DNA of 6,808 nt, taken from positions 1-6,808 of the forward strand of contig WREG01000106.1 of assembly GCA_009779455.1 (NCBI GenBank), in the 5' to 3' direction. Positions within the stretch are counted from its first letter, which is position 1. Each line of letters begins with the position of its first letter. Below, in pieces: positions 1 to 4,060 of the stretch. Source of the stretch: Oscillospiraceae bacterium (GTDB lineage: Bacteria; Bacillota; Clostridia; Oscillospirales; Acutalibacteraceae). The position numbers were made by a program, and so were the translations under genes. The notes below the pieces were generated by a model, which saw nothing but the letters and a program-made list of their open reading frames with translations, did no database searches and was not told the DNA's origin.

Positions 1-938
1 ATGATTTTCTGGCCGTGACCGACCATTGCCGCTACCATCCGTCATTGGAAGCCATCGAGGCTTATAAAGACGTGAAAACGGAGATGACGCTGATGCCCGG
101 CGAGGAGGTGCATCTCGGGCGGGGCGACGACGACCATATAAACGACGTGCATATCGTCCATTTCGGCGGTCTTTATAGCATAAACGCCCTTGTGGAAGGA
201 CGCGGCACGGAGGACAGGGAAAGCTACGGCAAATACCGCGCGGCGGTTTCCGGCTGCCCCGAAACGATGCCGTTGCAGGAATATCTCGACAGCGTGGACG
301 CTCTGGCGGAGACTCTTGAGATACCCGATGATATCGAGCGCTTTACCTATGCCTCCTGCGCGTGGATAACGGAAAAAATACGGGAAGCGGACGGGCTTTC
401 GATATTCGCCCACCCGTACTGGATTTCCAACGTCCAGCACGAGCCGGAGCGGCTGACGGACTTTTTGATGGAGAAATTCCCCTTCGACGCCTTCGAGGTA
501 CTGGGCGGCGAGCCGTATTTCGAGCAGAACGGCTTCCAGTCCATACGCTATTACGAGGACAGGGCGAAAGGCAGGTCATACCCCATAGTCGGCAGCTCCG
601 ACAGCCACAACAGTGTCAATAATGATAAATGGAACGTGGGCGCGACCATAGTTTTCGCCCCGGAAAACGAGCGGAAGGCGCTGATTGCGGCCATAAAAGA
701 GCAGTACACCGTCGCCGTGGACAACATGAGCGCCGAATACAGGCTCGTGGGCGGCCTGCGGCTGGTGCGCTATGCCCGGTTCCTGATGGAAAACTATTTC
801 CCCCTCCACGACGAGCTTTGCTTTGAGGAAGGACGGCTGATGAAGGCCTATTCAAACGGCGAAGAGGGCGCGGCGGAGGCGCTGGGGTTTATTTACGGGC
901 GGGTGCAGAGGCAGAGGGAGAAGTATTTCAAGTTTTAA
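1..938 (+). CDS. PHP-domain metal-dependent phosphoesterase, 5' end missing
   Basis: The frame is open from the first full codon at position 3 (DFLAVTDH...), so the GTG at 15 is an internal valine and the true start lies upstream of the window. PHP-domain metal ligands are visible in order: TDH (18-26), EEVH (102-113), HIVHFGG (150-170), FAHPYW (405-422) and SSDSHN (594-611). The usual N-terminal HxH motif would lie just off the left edge. PHP proteins bind two or three metal ions and hydrolyse phosphoester bonds; the substrate cannot be told from this sequence. The last ~100 residues carry no motif I recognise and end in a basic tail. Codons are GC-rich, like thrS and unlike the AT-rich gene at 2386-2916. 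It lacks the polymerase and histidinol-phosphatase contexts known for other PHP proteins, so only the fold and metal-dependent hydrolase activity are claimed. Confidence 0.85.
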   Translation, partial: DFLAVTDHCRYHPSLEAIEAYKDVKTEMTLMPGEEVHLGRGDDDHINDVHIVHFGGLYSINALVEGRGTEDRESYGKYRAAVSGCPETMPLQEYLDSVDALAETLEIPDDIERFTYASCAWITEKIREADGLSIFAHPYWISNVQHEPERLTDFLMEKFPFDAFEVLGGEPYFEQNGFQSIRYYEDRAKGRSYPIVGSSDSHNSVNNDKWNVGATIVFAPENERKALIAAIKEQYTVAVDNMSAEYRLVGGLRLVRYARFLMENYFPLHDELCFEEGRLMKAYSNGEEGAAEALGFIYGRVQRQREKYFKF

Positions 939-944
939 GTGGGC

Positions 945-965
945 AGTGATTAGTGATCAGTGGTT
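945..965. repeat. Three tandem AGTG heptads
   Basis: AGTGATT, AGTGATC and AGTGGTT follow one another directly after the PHP gene stop and just before the CCGTAGGGG palindrome. It is a short degenerate heptad array with no coding potential. It may be the edge of the neighbouring interspersed repeat; no function is assigned. Confidence 0.5.
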
Positions 966-970
966 AGCCG

Positions 971-998
971 CCGTAGGGGCGGGTTCCATACCCGCCCG
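971..998 (+). repeat. CCGTAGGGG palindromic repeat, copy A (possible terminator)
   Basis: CCGTAG is followed by a perfect 8-bp stem (GGGCGGGT at 977-984, ACCCGCCC at 990-997) with a 5-nt loop, then GTTAATTTT. The stem lies 38 bp after the PHP stop codon, and the T-rich stretch after it would fit a modest intrinsic terminator for that gene. A second copy with the same CCGTAGGGG head and CCCG tail but a different stem is at 6192-6219 on the minus strand, so this is a repeat family, not a private terminator. Small non-coding palindromic repeats of this kind resemble REP elements; that parallel is inference. Confidence 0.65.
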
Positions 999-1043
999 TT
1001 AATTTTGATGTATTTTAATAAAACGCTGTGCAAACATTTTTTT

Positions 1044-1113
1044 ATTTCAAAAAACACTTGCATTTTTTGCAAGTAATTGTTCATTTCAAAAAACACTTGC
1101 ATTTTTTGCAAGT
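1044..1113 (+). repeat. Two tandem copies of a 31-nt palindromic repeat, likely operator
   Basis: Identical 31-nt units lie at 1044-1074 and 1083-1113, with a period of 39 nt and an 8-nt spacer. Each contains the inverted repeat ACTTGCA-TTTTT-TGCAAGT (1056-1074 and 1095-1113). In the second unit the arms extend to a perfect 11 bp (1091-1101 with 1107-1117) with a 5-nt loop. The -35 hexamer of the ATPase promoter sits inside the second unit. A duplicated perfect palindrome over a promoter points to a binding site for a dimeric regulator. An RNA hairpin is less likely because the start of transcription falls after it. The regulator is unknown. Confidence 0.75.
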
Positions 1114-1125
1114 GTTTGTTATAAT
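1097..1125 (+). promoter_or_regulatory. Promoter of the DUF4143 ATPase gene
   Basis: The -35 is TTGCAT (1097-1102) and the -10 is a perfect TATAAT (1120-1125), with a 17-nt spacer. This is a good sigma-70/sigma-A promoter. Transcription would start near 1132, giving a leader of about 44 nt. The -35 lies within the second palindrome, so a protein bound there would block RNA polymerase. Confidence 0.75.
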
Positions 1126-1175
1126 ATACGGGGTTGAGGATATACTATTATTTAGGAAAAGAGGTGGCGTTTATA

Positions 1176-2396
1176 ATGAACCCGCTGATAGAACGAAAAG
1201 AATATTTATGCCAGCTTGCCGCGTGGCGCGAAGAAGATTTGATAAAGGTTGTCACGGGCGTCCGCAGGTGCGGCAAATCCACGCTTTTTGAATTATATAT
1301 AAACCATTTAAAAGCCGGCGGCGTTGCCGACAGCCAAATTGTTTTTGTCAATTTAGAGGACGAGGACTATTCGGAGCTTTTGGACTATAAAAAGCTGCAC
1401 GAATACGTGAAAGCCCGTATTGTGAAGGGCAAATGGACTTATGTTTTCATTGACGAAATCCAAAACTGCAAGGATTACGAAAAAGCTGTTTCGAGCCTTT
1501 ATCTTAGAAAGAACGTTGACCTTTACATCACCGGGTCGAACGCCTATATGCTGTCGGGCGAGCTTGCGACCAAGCTCACCGCACGTTATATTGAAATAGA
1601 GATGCTCCCGCTTTCCTTCGCGGAATACGGCGAGGCGGTAAAAACCCCTGACAAGCGCGAACGCTTCAACAAATATATGAACATGGGCGCGTTCCCGTAT
1701 GCCACCCGCTTTGTTGACAACTCTCTCGCGAATAGTTCGCGTGCTCAAAGCCAGTATTTAGAGGGAATTTACAACACCGTCCTCGTTAAGGACGTTATGA
1801 CGCGGGAGGGGCTTACGGACATCACCCTTGTCAAATCAATAGCAAGTTTTTTGGCAAGCAATGTGGGAAGCCCCGTCACAGCGAAAAAAATCGCCGACAC
1901 ACTAACCTCAAACGGCCGCCCCACGGGTTCCGCCACGATCGATACCTATTTGAACGCGCTGACAGACGCCTACCTTTTTTACAAGGTGAACCGTTATGAC
2001 ATCAAAGGCAAACTGCACCTTAAATCGGAGAGCAAGTATTACATCTGCGACACGGGCCTGCGGAACATGATACTCGGAACCGTAAACAGGGACATCGGGC
2101 ATCAAATCGAGAATATCGTTTACCTGGAGCTTCTGCGGCGGGGCTATACCGTCAATATCGGCAAATCGGGGCGCGGCACGGAGGTGGATTTTATCGCCGT
2201 CCGCGACATGAAAACCGAATATTATCAGGTTTCCGCGACCGTTCTTGACGAAAACACATTGAAACGGGAACTTGAGCCGCTGAAGCAAATTAAGGACAAC
2301 TACCCAAAATTTTTGGTTACGCTTGATGATTTTACTTGCGATCATGACGGGATCGGGCAGGTTAATTTGATTGAGTGGCTACTTGTTAAAAATTAA
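1176..2396 (+). CDS. AAA_14/DUF4143 family ATPase (COG1373 type)
   Basis: This 406-aa protein belongs to the large family of predicted P-loop ATPases with an N-terminal AAA_14 domain and a C-terminal DUF4143 domain; no cellular role is established for it. Walker A is GVRRCGKST (28-36), Walker B with catalytic glutamate is YVFIDEIQ (89-96), and a sensor-1-like ITGSNA is at 118-123. The C-terminal half ends in a restriction-endonuclease-like block: E312, GTEVDF (E336, D338) and YYQVS (349-353). Q351 stands where an active nuclease would have lysine, so cleavage is doubtful. I chose ATG 1176 because GAGGTGG (1161-1167) lies 8 nt upstream; the in-frame TTG at 1134 has no such site. It is transcribed alone from the promoter at 1097-1125. 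Its stop overlaps the convergent gene by 11 bp. Length is normal for the family and no frameshift is seen. Confidence 0.9.
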   Translation: MNPLIERKEYLCQLAAWREEDLIKVVTGVRRCGKSTLFELYINHLKAGGVADSQIVFVNLEDEDYSELLDYKKLHEYVKARIVKGKWTYVFIDEIQNCKDYEKAVSSLYLRKNVDLYITGSNAYMLSGELATKLTARYIEIEMLPLSFAEYGEAVKTPDKRERFNKYMNMGAFPYATRFVDNSLANSSRAQSQYLEGIYNTVLVKDVMTREGLTDITLVKSIASFLASNVGSPVTAKKIADTLTSNGRPTGSATIDTYLNALTDAYLFYKVNRYDIKGKLHLKSESKYYICDTGLRNMILGTVNRDIGHQIENIVYLELLRRGYTVNIGKSGRGTEVDFIAVRDMKTEYYQVSATVLDENTLKRELEPLKQIKDNYPKFLVTLDDFTCDHDGIGQVNLIEWLLVKN

Positions 2397-2916
2397 GATA
2401 TTTTATAAACATTTCACCGTCTTTTTTAAAATCAACACTTGATATAATATCACGTTCTATACCATAATCAATCAGATATTGAAAAGAACAAACACTATTT
2501 CTTGATTTTGACCACCAATATAAATTCCATAGATAAGCCTGTATTGACCGGCATTCACAAATACGATGCAATTCGTAGTCAAGTATTTTAACTTCTTTCT
2601 TGGTTATGTTGTTTGTTTTGATGAGATAACAGACATAGGACATATATGATAGTAATTTATCAATTAAAAACTCTTCATTACTTCCGCCATGAAAATCTGC
2701 GTTATACCAATTTTGTTTATAATCAATTAAATATAAAGCTTCTGCCATATCTTTATCAAAACGTAGTTTTTCGATTATTTGATTGATAAACTCAGAACAT
2801 CGTAACTTTACACTTTTTCGCCATTGGATATAGGCAAAAAAGCCGCCTATAACGGCAAAAGCTGTTGTAATGAATGATAAGGTATTTTCATTAGTCCATT
2901 TGGTAAAATCAAACAT
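2386..2916 (-). CDS. Hypothetical single-span membrane protein, AT-rich
   Basis: I do not recognise this 176-aa protein. Residues about 12-31 (TLSFITTAFAVIGGFFAYIQ) form one hydrophobic segment, followed by basic WRKSVKLR, so the remaining ~145 residues are probably cytoplasmic. That part is rich in aromatic residues and predicted helix, with cysteines in CECRS and a WNLYWWSKSR stretch. The layout (short N-terminal anchor, QWRK, then a helical soluble domain) recalls small DUF4760-like proteins, but this is only a resemblance. A GAGA sequence (2924-2927) 7 nt before the ATG is a modest ribosome binding site. Sampled lines of the gene have roughly 22-38% GC, well below thrS or the PHP gene, which suggests horizontal acquisition. 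It is divergent from the XRE gene, shares its control region, and overlaps the end of the ATPase gene tail-to-tail. Confidence 0.75.
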   Translation of the reverse strand: MFDFTKWTNENTLSFITTAFAVIGGFFAYIQWRKSVKLRCSEFINQIIEKLRFDKDMAEALYLIDYKQNWYNADFHGGSNEEFLIDKLLSYMSYVCYLIKTNNITKKEVKILDYELHRICECRSIQAYLWNLYWWSKSRNSVCSFQYLIDYGIERDIISSVDFKKDGEMFIKYLNF

Positions 2917-2923
2917 AATATTA

Positions 2924-2927
2924 TCTC
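2924..2927 (-). promoter_or_regulatory. Weak ribosome binding site of the 2386-2916 gene
   Basis: The minus strand reads GAGA, 7 nt before the ATG at 2914-2916. It is much weaker than the GGAGG-type sites of the nucleotidyltransferase and thrS genes, so low translation is expected. Confidence 0.45.
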
Positions 2928-2954
2928 ATTTTTAATTATGTATTATCCTGCATA

Positions 2955-2983
2955 GCATGTATAGCCATACAAGACATTATACT
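2955..2983 (+). promoter_or_regulatory. Possible promoter of the XRE regulator gene
   Basis: TATACT (2978-2983) is a good -10, but the hexamer 17 nt upstream (GCATGT, 2955-2960) is a poor -35. An alternative -10 is TACAAT (3000-3005), also with a weak -35. The inverted repeat 2958-2971 would lie between -35 and -10 of the first choice, a classic repressor position. Confidence 0.35.
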
Positions 2984-3004
2984 GCATACCGACTTCAAAT
3001 ACAA
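2976..3004 (-). promoter_or_regulatory. Promoter of the 2386-2916 membrane-protein gene
   Basis: Read on the minus strand, TTGTAT (2999-3004) and a perfect TATAAT (2976-2981) are separated by 17 nt. Transcription would start near 2969, inside the inverted repeat TGTAT-AGCC-ATACA, leaving a leader of about 53 nt. Its -10 overlaps the candidate -10 of the divergent XRE gene, so the two promoters probably compete. Confidence 0.65.
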
Positions 3005-3042
3005 TAGGAAAAAGAAAAAATTTTTGAAGGACGGTATGCAAT

Positions 3043-3402
3043 ATGGAATTCATGCCCGATTATGAACTCATAGGTCGGAGAATAAAAGAACGGCGGCTTG
3101 CTTTGAAGCTGACACAGGAAACGCTTGCGGAATTTGCGGGGATTGGCATACAGCATATGAGCAAAATCGAAAACGGACATACCAAACTCTCATTGCCATG
3201 CCTTATAGCCCTTGCCAACGCGTTAAAAACCACAGTGGATCATCTGCTAATGGACAGTATTGATGTATCCGCGCCCGATATAATCCGCGAAGCTGAATCC
3301 GTTTTTTCAGATTGCACACCTGCGGAAATATTTGTTATTACGCAGACAATCAATGCGCTAAAACAGAGTTTGCGAACGAGAAAATTTTCAGATAAAACGT
3401 AA
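3043..3402 (+). CDS. XRE-family (HTH_3) transcriptional regulator
   Basis: This 119-aa DNA-binding protein has a Cro/C1-type helix-turn-helix at residues about 8-68: IGRRIKERRLALKLTQETLA, then GIGIQHMSKIENGHTKLSL and LIALANALKTTVDHLL. LTQETLAEFAGI and IQHMSKIENGHT match helices 2 and 3, with TLAEFA-type packing. The C-terminal ~45 residues (PAEIFVITQTINALKQSLR) form a short helix that in similar proteins serves dimerisation. No protease or ligand domain is present. ATG 3043 is preceded by GAAGGA (3026-3031) at 11 nt, a little far; ATG 3052 is in frame but farther still. The ATG at 3036 is in another frame and stops quickly. It is divergent from the AT-rich membrane gene and probably regulates both from the half-site cluster between them. 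Confidence 0.88.
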   Translation: MEFMPDYELIGRRIKERRLALKLTQETLAEFAGIGIQHMSKIENGHTKLSLPCLIALANALKTTVDHLLMDSIDVSAPDIIREAESVFSDCTPAEIFVITQTINALKQSLRTRKFSDKT

Positions 3403-3448
3403 TAAAAAACACGGCAAAACCTTTTAAAATAAGGTCTTGCCGTGTTTC
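3403..3448. terminator. Bidirectional terminator between convergent genes
   Basis: Arms 3407-3423 and 3431-3447 form a 17-bp stem with a single A-C mismatch and a 7-nt loop (TTAAAAT). On the minus strand the stem is followed by TTTTTTATT, an ideal U tract for the nucleotidyltransferase gene. On the plus strand the arm itself ends in GTGTTTC, so termination of the XRE transcript is likely but weaker. Confidence 0.85.
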
Positions 3449-3460
3449 TGCCTATTTCAA

Positions 3461-3772
3461 TCACGCCTGATATATAACCTGCCCTGTTTTGAAAACGTGC
3501 TTCACGAATCCGCTTTGATCTTTTGTCGAGTCAAGCAAATGGGGTTTCAAATCCCAGCTGATATCATAAGCCAAATCCCAAAGCCGTGATGATGTTTTAA
3601 CCCAATCCCCCGTAAAGCCGTCGAAAACAACGCCGATGTCGATATCGCTTTCCTCCCTCGCGTTGCCTTTTACGTGAGAGCCGAAAAGAATAACCGCTGA
3701 CGGGGAAAATTCATTTTTAACCGCGTCGGCGTAACGCATTGCAGTGTCTATAACTGCTGTTTTATCCAACAT
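3461..3772 (-). CDS. MNT-type minimal nucleotidyltransferase, apparently unpaired
   Basis: This 103-aa protein has the nucleotidyltransferase signature: LFGSHVKG (29-36) with GS at 31-32, then SDIDIGVVF with D43 and D45, the pair that binds catalytic metal. Such proteins transfer a nucleotide, often AMP, to a partner; many are antitoxins that modify a HEPN toxin. The third acidic residue expected on the later strand (WDLKPHLL, 73-80) is unclear: position 76, where related proteins appear to have glutamate, is lysine here, and D74 may replace it. No HEPN gene lies beside it, and its neighbours are a MITE-like repeat and a convergent XRE gene. I chose the ATG at 3772 because GGAGGG (3780-3785) sits 7 nt upstream; a longer frame starting at 3799 has no such support. 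Confidence 0.85.
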   Translation of the reverse strand: MLDKTAVIDTAMRYADAVKNEFSPSAVILFGSHVKGNAREESDIDIGVVFDGFTGDWVKTSSRLWDLAYDISWDLKPHLLDSTKDQSGFVKHVFKTGQVIYQA

Positions 3773-3779
3773 GGTAAAT

Positions 3780-3785
3780 CCCTCC
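3780..3785 (-). promoter_or_regulatory. Ribosome binding site fixing the nucleotidyltransferase start
   Basis: GGAGGG on the minus strand, 7 nt before the ATG at 3770-3772, is near-consensus. It rules out the 9-residue longer frame that begins at 3799. No convincing promoter was found for this gene upstream. Confidence 0.8.
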
Positions 3786-3849
3786 AACGGTGTGAGCAAG
3801 TTAAGCCCCCAATATATCCCAATGAAATCTTATAAAGTTGGCTGTCATA

Positions 3850-3969
3850 AATTCCCCTCCTGTGGAGGGGTGCCGCGAAGCGGCGGGGTGGTTCCCCAGC
3901 CAAAAGCTATATCAAAATTTTAGAAAACCACCCCGGCCCTGCGGGCCACCCCTCCACGGGAGGGGAATT
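3850..3969. mobile_element. 120-bp MITE-like element with long inverted termini
   Basis: Both ends begin AATTCCCCTCC and continue [T/C]GTGGAGGGGTG, then a short internal hairpin, then CGGGGTGGTT (left) or CCGGGGTGGTTT (right, read inward). Arms of about 43-45 nt surround about 32 nt of AT-rich centre. The internal hairpins differ between arms (CCGC-GAA-GCGG left; GGCCC-TGC-GGGCC right), but each stays self-complementary. There is no coding capacity, so any movement would need a transposase in trans. No clear target duplication could be read at the edges. It occupies most of the gap between thrS and the nucleotidyltransferase gene; the rest of that gap (3970-4060) holds only a weak 5-bp hairpin (3980-3993). 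Confidence 0.75.
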
Positions 3970-4060
3970 ATTGGGCTTGCCACATTTTTGTGGATGTGCG
4001 GTGATTTATAGGACATTAATTTGCGGACATTGAGTTTTCGCCCTACGATATGGTGATTAT

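Larger units (their letters stand above)
2949..3040. promoter_or_regulatory. Cluster of five TGYATRSC half-sites, probable operators
   Basis: The half-site occurs as TGCATAGC (2949-2956, +), TGTATAGC (2958-2965, +), TGTATGGC (2964-2971, -), TGCATACC (2983-2990, +) and TGCATACC (3033-3040, -). The second and third form the inverted repeat TGTAT-AGCC-ATACA (2958-2971). The last two form a longer imperfect inverted repeat (2983-2999 with 3023-3040). They surround the divergent promoters of the membrane-protein gene and the XRE gene. A small XRE regulator encoded next to such sites usually binds them and represses itself; that link is inference. Confidence 0.6.

Noticed and set aside
42..855. Several open frames opposite or out of frame with the PHP gene
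   Set aside because: They are arginine- and proline-rich translations typical of GC-rich antisense frames; the metal-binding motifs all lie in the plus-strand frame.
1044..1113. CRISPR array
   Set aside because: There are only two 31-nt units, the spacer is 8 nt, and no cas gene is present. A promoter overlaps the second unit, so an operator is the better reading.
1134..1175. A 14-residue N-terminal extension of the ATPase starting at TTG 1134
   Set aside because: It has no ribosome binding site, begins about 2 nt after the predicted transcription start, and would contain the GAGGTGG site that serves ATG 1176.
1028..1291. Small protein with repeated FKKHLHFLQV
   Set aside because: It is a translation of the tandem palindromic repeat and promoter, read out of frame into the ATPase gene. 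It has no ribosome binding site.
1353..1748. Long open frame on the minus strand opposite the ATPase gene
   Set aside because: It is the shadow of a conserved coding region, with no ribosome binding site and no recognisable protein features.
3043..3772. XRE gene and nucleotidyltransferase gene as a toxin-antitoxin pair
   Set aside because: They are convergent with a strong terminator between them, so they are not one operon. An XRE plus MNT pairing is not a known system.
3980..3993. Terminator for thrS (CCACA-TTTT-TGTGG)
   Set aside because: A 5-bp stem without a following T tract, about 70 bp past the stop, is too weak to claim. I found no convincing thrS terminator before the MITE-like element.
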